A DNA stretch of 64,000 bases. Source: Streptomyces lomondensis. GTDB taxonomy: Bacteria; Actinomycetota; Actinomycetes; Streptomycetales; Streptomycetaceae. The notes beneath the pieces are model-generated. The model saw only the letters and a list, made by a program, of their open reading frames with translations. It made no database searches and was not told the origin of the DNA. Location: contig NZ_BMWC01000003.1 in assembly GCF_014651035.1 (NCBI RefSeq), positions 310,001 through 374,000 of the forward strand. Reading direction: 5' to 3'. This document shows, piece by piece, positions 8,908 through 16,594 of this stretch. The position numbers and the translations under genes are program-made. Every line of letters begins with the position of its first letter. The stretch's first letter is position 1.

Positions 8908-9474
8908 TCAGCTCTGCGGCCCCCGGTACCCGAGCGACGCCTCGATCCGTCCCGCCAGATGGTCCCGCTGCACCGGCCCTCGCGACGACGAACCGGCCAG
9001 CCAGGCACGGCACTTGCTGGCGAGCAGCAGACCGAAGCTCTCGGCCTCCTTCTCGTCGTCGAGGTCGAACCGGGTGCGCGCGGCGACCTTCAGCACGGTC
9101 GCCTGGAGGTCGGCGCCGTCGTCGAGCAGCCGGGCCGCGACGGCGGCGCCCTCGACGTGGTGGGAGCAGTGCCCGGCCTTCATGTGCCACAGCTCGTGGC
9201 CCAGGATCACCAACTGGTGGTCGGGAGCCGTGCGTTCCTCGATCACGACGAGGTCCTGCTCGGCCATGTCGAGCCAGAGCCCGCTGGCGGTCCCGGGCGG
9301 GAAGGCGGCGGTACGGAAGTGGACGGGGCGGCCGCGGCGTCTGCTCATGGCGTCGCACAGCGCGGTGTACAGCTCGTCGGGCCGTGCCGGTGCGGGGAGG
9401 GTCAGCTCCGCGACCAGCTCGCCGCACAGGCGGCGCATTTCCTTACCGATGCCCACAGTTCTCCCCACGGTCAC
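8908..9474 (-). CDS. ImmA/IrrE-type zinc metallopeptidase
   Basis: 188 aa when started at the GTG overlapping the upstream stop (GTGA at 9471-9474). The segment VILGHELWHMKAGHC holds an HExxH-type zinc motif (HELWH), as in ImmA/IrrE peptidases that cleave or regulate a partner HTH repressor. The N-terminal helical part and MSRRRGRPVHFRTAAFPPG match the usual domain entry. The upstream gene encodes an XRE-type HTH protein and the two are translationally coupled, the standard ImmR/ImmA layout. Known pairs control mobile elements or stress responses; here no mobile element is seen, so this is probably a chromosomal regulatory pair. A toxin-type label is also possible. Confidence 0.82.
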   Translation of the reverse strand: MTVGRTVGIGKEMRRLCGELVAELTLPAPARPDELYTALCDAMSRRRGRPVHFRTAAFPPGTASGLWLDMAEQDLVVIEERTAPDHQLVILGHELWHMKAGHCSHHVEGAAVAARLLDDGADLQATVLKVAARTRFDLDDEKEAESFGLLLASKCRAWLAGSSSRGPVQRDHLAGRIEASLGYRGPQS

Positions 9475-10130
9475 GACTCGGGCCGCTTGACGCTCTCCAG
9501 GAGCATGTCCAGCCACTCCGCGACCTTGTCACGGTGCTGGTCGGTGGGCAGCTGCGCGGCCCGCCAGGCGATGCCGCGCACGCCGTGGTCCTGGAGCAGC
9601 CGCTCCAGCGGGTCGTCCGCCGCCGCGGCCGCCTCCCGCTCGCGGTCGGCGAGCTTCTGGAGCAGTTCCTGCTCGGTGTGCTGGAGGGCGCTCACGAGCG
9701 CCTCGGGGTCCTCGGCCGTCAGGAAGCCGGCGTGCACCCGGAAGAACCGCTGGAGGGCGTCGCAGTGCTCCATGGTCGGCCGCCGGTCGCCGTTGATGAG
9801 GGCCCCGGCCTGCTGCCGGGACATGCCCGCGCCGTCGGCGATCTCCTGCTGGGTGTATCTGCGGCCGTTGGGCTTGAGCCGGGTCCGGCGCAGCAGGTCC
9901 AGCCGCTGCAGGAACCGGGCCTGCACATCGGGCTCGCCCGCGGGCCGGCCGCCGAGCAGGGCCTTCACCACGGGTTCCGGGACCCCCGAGGCGACGGACA
10001 GCCGACCGGTGTCGAAGACCTCGGCGTGCGGCACGCCGAGCCGGTCGGCGAGCGCGGTGACACGGGAGACGACGGCCGCCAGCACGGCCGTCGGCGTGGC
10101 GCCAGGACCTTCGACGAAGCCACCCGTCAC
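9471..10130 (-). CDS. XRE-family helix-turn-helix regulator
   Basis: 219 aa using the GTG at 10130, chosen because AGGAGAT precedes it by 8 nt; a GTG at 10154 is also in frame. The Cro/C1-type HTH is visible as YTQQEIADGAGMSRQQAGAL at about residues 91-110, followed by NGDRRPTMEHCDALQRFF. The N-terminal part and the coiled Glu/Ala-rich C-terminal half are not recognised. It is the likely DNA-binding partner and substrate of the coupled ImmA-type peptidase. A 14-bp palindrome upstream may be its own operator. Confidence 0.82.
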   Translation of the reverse strand: MTGGFVEGPGATPTAVLAAVVSRVTALADRLGVPHAEVFDTGRLSVASGVPEPVVKALLGGRPAGEPDVQARFLQRLDLLRRTRLKPNGRRYTQQEIADGAGMSRQQAGALINGDRRPTMEHCDALQRFFRVHAGFLTAEDPEALVSALQHTEQELLQKLADREREAAAAADDPLERLLQDHGVRGIAWRAAQLPTDQHRDKVAEWLDMLLESVKRPES

Positions 10131-10240
10131 CGACAGATCTCCTACGTCTCTCACAGGCTTCTCACAAGCGGATGCCGTGACTTTCCCCGGCGTGAACTTC
10201 CCGGAGCGTAGCGGGTGCCTCGAACTCACATCCAGGTCTC

Positions 10241-10254
10241 GCCACAACTGTGGC
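10241..10254. promoter_or_regulatory. palindrome upstream of the XRE regulator
   Basis: GCCACAACTGTGGC has perfect 6-bp arms around AC. It lies in the 238-bp divergent region between the XRE gene and the MmyB-like gene, where an autoregulatory XRE operator would be expected. The regulator assignment is inference. Confidence 0.4.
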
Positions 10255-10292
10255 CAATTTCAGCCGTCAACGGGCACAGAATGCCACGATAG

Positions 10293-10322
10293 TTGACACG
10301 CCTCAGCTCCGGGCAGCAGGAT
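10293..10322 (+). promoter_or_regulatory. candidate promoter for the MmyB-like gene
   Basis: TTGACA (10293-10298) and CAGGAT (10317-10322) are separated by 18 bp, close to the vegetative Streptomyces consensus. The predicted start would give a leader of about 40 nt before the ATG at 10369. Confidence 0.55.
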
Positions 10323-10368
10323 CGGGGCGCCGCGTCAAGGCCGCACAGGCAAGAGGGGTGACCTCCCG

Positions 10369-11028
10369 ATGGCATATCAGGCAGGAGGGCAGCGGCCGGC
10401 ACCGCGGCCCGTCCCCGAGACTCCCGAGGCCCGGGCCTACCTGGAGGACTGCGCCGGGCTTCTGGAGGCCGTCTCCTTCCCCTCGCTCGTCGTGGACCAC
10501 TGCTGGGACGTCGTGCTCACCAACAGCGCGTTCCGGTCACTTTTCGGCGGCGTCGGTCCGCACCCGACGGCCCTGCCGGGCGACAACTTCCTGCGGTTCG
10601 TGCTCTTCCACCCGGACGCTCCCACGGTGCTCGGCGAGCACGAGGCGAGCTGGTGCCTGCCGATGCTCGCGCACTTCGCGCGGACCGTGGAGAGCCACGG
10701 CCCCGACCACGGGCTCCAGGGCATCCGCCGCGACATCGCCCAGGACCCCATCATGGAGGCCGCCTACCGGCACGGCCTGCCGCACTGGATCCGCTCGGTC
10801 GGCGAGGACGCCGCCGAGCTCGACGGTGCCGTACGGCCGCTGCTGCACCCGGACCCGCGCTGGGGCGCCACCGACTGCCGGGTCGTCGTCGAGACCTCCC
10901 GGACGCTCGCGGAACTGGGCTGCACCCGGCTGACGTTCGTCCTGCGCGAGGCCCGACGCACCCCCTCCCGGGACCGCCGGACGCGCCGTGGCGCCGCCCA
11001 TCTGCGGGTCGTCCCGGCGGCCGACTGA
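10369..11028 (+). CDS. MmyB-like ligand-binding domain protein without HTH
   Basis: 219 aa, ATG start after GAGGGG. Segments such as LVVDHCWDVVLTNSAFRSLF, GDNFLRFVLFHPDA and WCLPMLAHFAR resemble the MmyB-like ligand-binding (PAS-like) domain that usually follows an XRE HTH in actinomycete regulators. Here the protein begins with about 25 low-complexity residues and has no HTH, so it is a free-standing sensor domain. It is transcribed divergently from the XRE/ImmA-type pair and could work with that DNA-binding protein, but no direct evidence shows this. The C-terminal 30 residues are Arg-rich. Confidence 0.65.
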   Translation: MAYQAGGQRPAPRPVPETPEARAYLEDCAGLLEAVSFPSLVVDHCWDVVLTNSAFRSLFGGVGPHPTALPGDNFLRFVLFHPDAPTVLGEHEASWCLPMLAHFARTVESHGPDHGLQGIRRDIAQDPIMEAAYRHGLPHWIRSVGEDAAELDGAVRPLLHPDPRWGATDCRVVVETSRTLAELGCTRLTFVLREARRTPSRDRRTRRGAAHLRVVPAAD

Positions 11029-11063
11029 GCCGCCCTGCCTCTGTACCGCCGCCGTCCGCCCCA

Positions 11064-11092
11064 TTCCCAGGAAGTGTGGTGTGTGACATAGT
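11064..11092 (+). promoter_or_regulatory. candidate promoter of the hydroxyproline operon (leaderless)
   Basis: TTCCCA (11064-11069) and CATAGT (11087-11092) are 17 bp apart. The predicted transcription start is at about 11099, which is the GTG start codon itself, and there is no ribosome-binding site before it. A leaderless mRNA is therefore likely. Confidence 0.5.
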
Positions 11093-11098
11093 ACTGGC

Positions 11099-12253
11099 GT
11101 GAACGAGTCGCTGACCTGCGATGTCGTGGTGGTCGGAGCCGGAGTCGTCGGTGCCGCCTGCGCCCTGTACGCGGCCCGCGCGGGCCTCGACGCGGTCGTG
11201 GTGGACCGGGGCCCGGTGGCCGGTGGGACGACCGGCGCGGGGGAGGGGAACCTCCTCGTCTCCGACAAGGAGCCCGGACCCGAGCTCGAACTGGCCCTGC
11301 TGTCCGCCCGACTGTGGGCGGAACTGGCCCGGGAGGGGCTGGGGAAGGCCGTCGAGTACGAGGCCAAGGGCGGGGTCGTCGTCGCCGGCAGCGAGGCGGC
11401 ACGGGCCGGGCTGGAGGAACTCGCCGCCGGGCAGCGCGCGGCCGGGGTGGAGGCCGTGTCCGTGCCCGCCGACCGCCTCACCGACCTGGAGCCGTATCTG
11501 GCTCCCGGCCTCGCGGGCGGTGTGCACTACCCGCAGGACGCCCAGGTGATGCCCGCGCTGGCGGCGGCGCACCTGCTGCGTGCCTCGGGCGCCCGGCTGC
11601 TCACCGGCCGGGAGGTGACCGGGGTGCTGCGGGGCCCCGGCGGCGCGGTGCGCGGGGTGCACACCGACAAGGGCGACATCCACGCCCCGGCGGTCGTCAA
11701 CGCGGCCGGCACCTGGGGCGGCGAGGTGGCCGCCCGCGCCGGAGTCGCCCTGCCGGTGCTGCCCCGGCGCGGCTTCGTCCTGGTCACCGAGCCGCTGCCG
11801 CCCCGCGTCCGGCACAAGGTGTACGCCGCCGACTACGTGGCCGACGTCGCGAGCGACTCGGCGGCGTTGCAGACGTCCCCGGTGGTGGAGGGCACGCCCG
11901 CCGGGCCCGTCCTCATCGGCGCCAGCCGCGAACGGGTCGGCTTCGACCGGTCGTTGTCGCTCCCGGCCCTGCGGGCGCTGGCGGCGGGCGCCACCCGGCT
12001 CTTCCCGTTCCTCGCCGGAGTCCGGGCCATGCGCACGTACGCGGGTTTCCGGCCGTACCTGCCCGACCACCTGCCCGCGATCGGCCCCGACCCGAGGGCG
12101 CCCGGGCTCCACCACGCCTGCGGGCACGAGGGCGCCGGCATCGGGCTGGCCACCGGCACCGGGCACCTGATCGCCCAGGTCCTGACCGGGCAGGCGCCCG
12201 GCCTGGACCTCGGCCCGTTCCGTCCCGACCGCTTCACCGAGGAGGCCGAGTGA
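11099..12253 (+). CDS. D-hydroxyproline dehydrogenase, DadA-like FAD subunit
   Basis: 384 aa, GTG start, probably leaderless. The N-terminal Rossmann motif VVVVGAGVVGAACALYAA binds FAD, and the C-terminal CGHEGAGIGLATGTGHLIA is typical of DAO/DadA-like amine dehydrogenases. With the next two genes it forms the three-part layout of LhpBEF-type D-hydroxyproline dehydrogenase, which oxidises cis-4-hydroxy-D-proline to pyrroline-4-hydroxy-2-carboxylate. Its stop overlaps the next start (GTGA). The deaminase and epimerase genes downstream make this assignment firm; a plain sarcosine- or proline-oxidase subunit is less likely. Confidence 0.85.
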   Translation: MNESLTCDVVVVGAGVVGAACALYAARAGLDAVVVDRGPVAGGTTGAGEGNLLVSDKEPGPELELALLSARLWAELAREGLGKAVEYEAKGGVVVAGSEAARAGLEELAAGQRAAGVEAVSVPADRLTDLEPYLAPGLAGGVHYPQDAQVMPALAAAHLLRASGARLLTGREVTGVLRGPGGAVRGVHTDKGDIHAPAVVNAAGTWGGEVAARAGVALPVLPRRGFVLVTEPLPPRVRHKVYAADYVADVASDSAALQTSPVVEGTPAGPVLIGASRERVGFDRSLSLPALRALAAGATRLFPFLAGVRAMRTYAGFRPYLPDHLPAIGPDPRAPGLHHACGHEGAGIGLATGTGHLIAQVLTGQAPGLDLGPFRPDRFTEEAE

Positions 12254-12564
12254 ATCCGCTTCAGCTGGCGGGCGCCAGGCCCGGCCCCGCCTTCACCGTC
12301 ACCTTCGACGGGCGGCCGGTCGAGGCGCTGCCCGGGCAGACGGTCGCCGCCGTGCTGTGGGCGGCGGGCATCACCTCCTGGCGTGCCACCCGGGGCGAGG
12401 GCCGGCCCCGCGGGGTGTTCTGCGGGATCGGCGTCTGCTTCGACTGCCTGGTCACCGTCAACGGCCGCCCCAACCAGCGGGCTTGCCTGGTGCCGGCGCG
12501 GCCGGGCGACGAAATCGGCACGCAGGGCGGGACGGGCCATGAGGAGGTGCGCCGTGCGGACTGA
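12250..12564 (+). CDS. [2Fe-2S] small subunit of D-hydroxyproline dehydrogenase
   Basis: 104 aa, GTG start overlapping the previous stop by 4 bp. The motif GVFCGIGVCFDCLVTVNG followed by NQRACL supplies the four cysteines of a plant-type [2Fe-2S] site, as in small subunits of LhpBEF and sarcosine oxidase-like complexes. It should pass electrons between the two flavin subunits. The C-terminal coding sequence (GHEEVRRAD) lies in the first unit of a 61-bp tandem duplication that also copies the start region of the next gene. Confidence 0.85.
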   Translation: MNPLQLAGARPGPAFTVTFDGRPVEALPGQTVAAVLWAAGITSWRATRGEGRPRGVFCGIGVCFDCLVTVNGRPNQRACLVPARPGDEIGTQGGTGHEEVRRAD

Positions 12565-12641
12565 GCTTGCGGTGTTCGGGACGCAGGACGGTGCGCGCCA
12601 TGAGGAGGTGCGCCGTGCGGACTGACCTCGCGGTGATCGGC
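12520..12641 (+). repeat. 61-bp tandem duplication at an operon gene junction
   Basis: Unit A is 12520-12580 and unit B is 12581-12641. A 27-bp core (12538-12564 and 12599-12625) is identical and carries AGGAGGTG, the GTG start and the first codons of the large subunit. The flanks have diverged at several positions. Unit A ends the iron-sulfur gene; unit B starts the flavoprotein gene. Because 61 is not a multiple of 3, the first GTG (12554) opens only a 23-codon reading frame that stops at the second unit. Confidence 0.85.
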
Positions 12642-13979
12642 GCCGGACCGGCCGGGCTCGCCGCCGCCCTGGCGGCCTCCGCGCGCGGCGTTGGCGTCAC
12701 GCTCGTCGACGCCGCGGCCGAGCCCGGCGGGCAGTTCTACCGGCAGCCCGCCGCCGGGCTCGGGGCCGGACGGCCCGAGGCGCTGCACCACCGGTGGCGG
12801 ACCTGGGAGCGGCTGCGGGACGGGCTCGCCGCCAGTGCCGTCCGCGTGCTGACGGAGCACCATGTGTGGTGCGTGGAGCGGACGCCGCAGGGCTTCACGG
12901 TGCACGCGCTGCTCGGGCCGGAGCAGGAGGAGCCCGCCGAGGTGCCTGCCCGGGCCGTGCTCCTGGCCACCGGCGGCTACGAGCAGGTGCTGCCCTTCCC
13001 CGGCTGGACCCTGCCGGGCGTCGTCACCGCCGGGGGAGCGCAGGCCATGCTCAAGGGCGGGCTCGTGGTGCCGGGGCGCAGGGCGGTGGTGGCCGGGACC
13101 GGGCCGCTGCTGCTGCCCGTGGCGACCGGCCTCGCGGCAGCGGGCGTAGAGGTCGCCGCGCTCGTCGAGTCGACCGACCCCGGGCGCCTCGCCCGCCACG
13201 GCCCGGCCCTGGCCGGCAAGCTCCCGGAGGGCGCCGGATACGCCGCCCGGCTGCTGCGCCACCGCGTGCCGGTCCTCGCCCGCCACACCGTCGTCCGCGC
13301 CCACGGCGACGACCGGCTGACCGGCGTCACGGTCGCCGCCCTCGACGCCGGGCGCGTCCGGCCCGGCACCGAGCGGCAGTTGCCCTGCGACACCCTCGCC
13401 GTCGGCCACGGCATGCTCCCGCACACCGACCTCGCCGACGGCCTCGGCTGCCGCCTCGACGGGCTCGCCGCGGCCGTCGACGCCGAGCAGCGCACCGATG
13501 TGCCCGGCGTGTGGGCGGCCGGGGAGGCCACCGGCATCGGCGGCGCCGCCCTCGCCCTCGCCGAGGGGCACATCGCGGGCTGCTCCGCCGCCGCCCGCCT
13601 GCGCGGCACCACGCCCGACCCGGCCCCCGCCGCCGTCAAGGCCCGTACGAGGCTCAGGAGATCCGCCGCCGCCCTCGACTCCGCCTACGCGCCGCCCGCG
13701 CACTGGCCCGAGCAGGTCACCGACGACACCGTGGTCTGCCGCTGCGAGGAGGTCACCGCCGGCGCCGTGCGCGACGCCCTGGACCTCGGAGCGGGCGACG
13801 AGCGCACCGTGAAGCTGCTCACCCGGGCCGGGATGGGCTGGTGCCAGGGCCGGATGTGCTCCGCCGCGGTCGCCGGTCTCGCCGGCTGCCCGCCCACCCC
13901 GTCCAGAAGGCCGTTCGCCCGTCCCGTGCCGCTCGGCGTCCTCGCCCGGCAGCACTACTCCCAGGAGGGACCGTCATGA
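12615..13979 (+). CDS. D-hydroxyproline dehydrogenase, FAD/NAD and BFD-like [2Fe-2S] subunit
   Basis: 454 aa from the GTG at 12615, 7 nt after AGGAGGTG. The N-terminal LAVIGAGPAGLAAALAA binds FAD, and a second nucleotide site is around VVAGTGPLLLPVATGLAAAG. The C-terminal part VVCRCEEVTAGAVRDAL plus GWCQGRMC gives the four cysteines of a BFD-like [2Fe-2S] domain. This is the large subunit of the LhpBEF-type complex. The stop overlaps the next ATG (ATGA), so the deaminase is translationally coupled. An identical ribosome site and start 61 bp upstream opens only a short dead-end frame. Confidence 0.85.
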   Translation: MRTDLAVIGAGPAGLAAALAASARGVGVTLVDAAAEPGGQFYRQPAAGLGAGRPEALHHRWRTWERLRDGLAASAVRVLTEHHVWCVERTPQGFTVHALLGPEQEEPAEVPARAVLLATGGYEQVLPFPGWTLPGVVTAGGAQAMLKGGLVVPGRRAVVAGTGPLLLPVATGLAAAGVEVAALVESTDPGRLARHGPALAGKLPEGAGYAARLLRHRVPVLARHTVVRAHGDDRLTGVTVAALDAGRVRPGTERQLPCDTLAVGHGMLPHTDLADGLGCRLDGLAAAVDAEQRTDVPGVWAAGEATGIGGAALALAEGHIAGCSAAARLRGTTPDPAPAAVKARTRLRRSAAALDSAYAPPAHWPEQVTDDTVVCRCEEVTAGAVRDALDLGAGDERTVKLLTRAGMGWCQGRMCSAAVAGLAGCPPTPSRRPFARPVPLGVLARQHYSQEGPS

Positions 13980-14866
13980 CCGACCACCGCCCCTGGCGCG
14001 GCGTCCTCGTCGCCACCGCGCTCCCGCTCAACGCCGACCTCTCCGTGAACTACGACCGGTACGCCGAGCACTGCGCCTGGCTCGTCGAGAACGGCTGCGA
14101 CGGCGTCGTGCCGAACGGCTCCCTCGGCGAGTACCAGGTGCTCACCCCGGAGGAGCGCCGCCGGGTCGTGGAGACGGCCGTCGCCGCGATCGGCGGGCAG
14201 CGCGTCATGCCCGGCGTCGCCGCCTACGGGTCCGCCGAGTCCCGGCGCTGGGCCGAGCAGGCCGGCGAGGCGGGCTGCCGGGCGGTGATGCTGCTGCCGC
14301 CGAACGCCTACCGCGCCGACGAGCGCTCCGTCCTCGCCCACTACGCCGAGGTCGCCCGGGCCGGGCTGCCGGTCGTGGCGTACAACAACCCGGTCGACAC
14401 CAAGGTCGACCTCGTGCCCGAGCTGCTCGCCCGGCTGCACGGCGAGGGGTACATCCAGGGCGTGAAGGAGTTCTCGGGCGATGTCCGCCGGGCCTACCGG
14501 ATCGCCGAACTCGCCCCCGAGCTGGACCTGTTGATCGGCGCGGACGACGTGCTGCTGGAACTGGCCGTCGCGGGCGCCAAGGGCTGGGTGGCCGGCTACC
14601 CGAACGCGCTGCCCCAGGCCTCCGTCGAGCTGTACCACGCGGCCGTCGACGGCGACCTGGAGACCGCGCTGCCCCTGTACCGGCAGCTGCATCCGCTGCT
14701 GCGGTGGGACTCGCGGGTGGAGTTCGTCCAGGCCATCAAGCTGTCCATGGACCTCGTCGGCCGCCACGGCGGCCCCTGCCGCCCCCCGCGCGTGCCGCTG
14801 CTGCCCGAGCAGGAGGCCGCCGTACGAGCCGCCACCGAGAAGGCCGTCGCGGCCGGACTCGCATAA
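13976..14866 (+). CDS. lhpC: pyrroline-4-hydroxy-2-carboxylate deaminase (DHDPS/NAL family)
   Basis: 296 aa, ATG overlapping the previous stop. It has the DapA-family barrel: GVVPNGSLGEYQVLTPEER near residue 50, YNNPVDTKV, and the Schiff-base lysine in QGVKEFSGD (Lys164). In the hydroxyproline pathway this family member deaminates and dehydrates pyrroline-4-hydroxy-2-carboxylate to alpha-ketoglutarate semialdehyde. The neighbouring epimerase and dehydrogenase support this over a lysine-biosynthetic role. No alpha-ketoglutarate semialdehyde dehydrogenase gene is in the operon, so the last step must be encoded elsewhere. Confidence 0.85.
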   Translation: MTDHRPWRGVLVATALPLNADLSVNYDRYAEHCAWLVENGCDGVVPNGSLGEYQVLTPEERRRVVETAVAAIGGQRVMPGVAAYGSAESRRWAEQAGEAGCRAVMLLPPNAYRADERSVLAHYAEVARAGLPVVAYNNPVDTKVDLVPELLARLHGEGYIQGVKEFSGDVRRAYRIAELAPELDLLIGADDVLLELAVAGAKGWVAGYPNALPQASVELYHAAVDGDLETALPLYRQLHPLLRWDSRVEFVQAIKLSMDLVGRHGGPCRPPRVPLLPEQEAAVRAATEKAVAAGLA

Positions 14867-14879
14867 CAAGGGACCGATC

Positions 14880-15881
14880 ATGCGCAGCAGACTCGTCCTG
14901 CACGCCGTCGACTCGCACACCGAGGGCATGCCGACCCGGGTGATCACCGGCGGCATCGGCACCATCCCCGGCGCCACCATGAACGAGCGGCGGCTGTGGT
15001 TCCGCGAACACCGCGACGACATCAAGCAGTTGCTGATGAACGAGCCGCGCGGCCACTCCGCCATGAGCGGCGCGATCCTCCAGCCGCCGACCCGGCCCGA
15101 CTGCGACTGGGGTGTCGTCTACATCGAGGTCTCCGGCTATCTGCCCATGTGCGGGCACGGCACCATCGGCGTGGCGACCGTGCTCGTCGAGACCGGCATG
15201 GTCGAGGCCGTCGAACCGGTCACCACCATCCGGCTCGACACCCCGGCGGGCCCGGTCGTCGCCGAGGTGGCCGTGGAGGGCGGCGCCGCCAAGGCGGTCA
15301 CCCTGCGGAACGTGCCGTCCTTCGCCGTCGGCCTCGACCGCAAGGCCACCCTCGCCGACGGCCGCACGGTGACCTACGACCTCGCCTTCGGCGGCAACTT
15401 CTACGCCATCCTGCCGCTGGAGCAGTTCGGCCTGCCCTTCGACCGGTCCCGCAAGGACGAGATCCTCGCCGCGGGCCTGTCCCTCATGGCCGCCGTCAAC
15501 GCCGAGGACCCGCCCGTCCACCCGGAGGACCCCTCCATCCACGGCCTCCACCACGTCTACCTGGCCGCCCCCGGATCCACCGCCCGCCACTCCCGGCACG
15601 CCATGGCCATCCACCCCGGCTGGTTCGACCGCTCGCCCTGCGGCACCGGCACCAGCGCCCGCATGGCCCAGCTGCACGCGCGCGGCGAACTCCCGCTGCA
15701 CACCGAGTTCCTGAACGAGTCCTTCATCGGCACCCGGTTCACCGGCAGACTGCTCGGCACGACCGAGGTCGCCGGACGCCCGGCCGTGCTGCCCAGCTTC
15801 ACCGGACGCGCCTGGATCACCGGCACCGCCCAGTACCTGATCGACCCCGAGGACCCGTTCCCGGCGGGCTTCGTCCTGTAA
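14880..15881 (+). CDS. lhpA: 4-hydroxyproline 2-epimerase (proline racemase family)
   Basis: 333 aa, ATG start 13 bp after the previous stop. Both catalytic cysteines of the proline racemase family are present: YLPMCGHGTIG (Cys91) and SPCGTGTSAR (Cys254). That marks an active epimerase or racemase rather than the Thr-containing dehydratase variants. It would convert trans-4-hydroxy-L-proline to cis-4-hydroxy-D-proline, the substrate of the upstream dehydrogenase. The N-terminal VDSHTEGMPTRVITGGIG is typical of the family. Operon context makes hydroxyproline the likely substrate over proline. Confidence 0.9.
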   Translation: MRSRLVLHAVDSHTEGMPTRVITGGIGTIPGATMNERRLWFREHRDDIKQLLMNEPRGHSAMSGAILQPPTRPDCDWGVVYIEVSGYLPMCGHGTIGVATVLVETGMVEAVEPVTTIRLDTPAGPVVAEVAVEGGAAKAVTLRNVPSFAVGLDRKATLADGRTVTYDLAFGGNFYAILPLEQFGLPFDRSRKDEILAAGLSLMAAVNAEDPPVHPEDPSIHGLHHVYLAAPGSTARHSRHAMAIHPGWFDRSPCGTGTSARMAQLHARGELPLHTEFLNESFIGTRFTGRLLGTTEVAGRPAVLPSFTGRAWITGTAQYLIDPEDPFPAGFVL

Positions 15882-15922
15882 GCCGAAGACCACCTGAGTG
15901 CCAGAGAGGAACCCCGACCGTC

Positions 15923-16594
15923 ATGGCCCCGCAGCACACCCCCGCCCTGCCCGTGCTGGGCAGCAGGAAACCCAGCCACCGGGAGCGGGTCGCGGACGCG
16001 CTGCGGGCCGCCCTGATCGCCGGTGAACTGCGGCCCGGCGAGATCTACTCGGCCCCCGGCCTCGCCGCCCGCTTCGGCGTCTCCGCCACACCCGTGCGCG
16101 AGGCCATGCTCGACCTCGCCAAGGAGGGCCTGGTCGACACCGTGCCCAACAAGGGCTTCCGGGTCACCGCCGTCTCCGAGCGGCAACTCGACGAGTACAC
16201 CCACATCCGGGCCCTGATCGAGATCCCCACGACAGCCGGCCTCGCGGTCACGGCCGACCCGGTGGCCCTGGAGGCCCTGCGCCCGGTCGCCCAGGAGATC
16301 GTCACCTCCGCCGCGGCCGGTGACCTCATCGCCTACGTCGAGGCCGACCTGCGCTTCCACCTCGGCCTGCTGGCCCTCGCCGGCAACGGCCATCTCGTCG
16401 ACGTCGTACGGGACCTCAGACGCCGCTCCCGGCTGTACGGGCTCACCGCGCTGGTGGAGCAGGGGCGGCTGGAGGCCTCGGCCCAGGAGCACCTGGAGAT
16501 CCTGGACGCGCTGCTCGCCCGGGACGAGGACGCCGTACGCGAGGTGATGACCCGGCACCTGGGGCATGTCCGGGGGCTGTGGGCCGCTCACTGA
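15923..16594 (+). CDS. GntR-family (FCD) regulator of the hydroxyproline operon
   Basis: 223 aa, ATG start after AGAGAGGA. The winged HTH is at about residues 20-80 (PGLAARFGVSATPVREAM, then EGLVDTVPNKGFRV), and the C-terminal FCD effector domain contains DLRFHLGLLALAGN and HLEILDALLARD with the metal-binding His and Asp residues. As the last gene of the hydroxyproline operon it probably senses a pathway intermediate and controls the promoter near 11064. It converges with the ABC ATPase gene and their ends overlap by 7 bp. Confidence 0.88.
   Translation: MAPQHTPALPVLGSRKPSHRERVADALRAALIAGELRPGEIYSAPGLAARFGVSATPVREAMLDLAKEGLVDTVPNKGFRVTAVSERQLDEYTHIRALIEIPTTAGLAVTADPVALEALRPVAQEIVTSAAAGDLIAYVEADLRFHLGLLALAGNGHLVDVVRDLRRRSRLYGLTALVEQGRLEASAQEHLEILDALLARDEDAVREVMTRHLGHVRGLWAAH

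Noticed and set aside
12554..12625. 23-codon frame with ribosome site before the flavoprotein
   Set aside because: Best explained as a by-product of the 61-bp tandem duplication rather than a gene.
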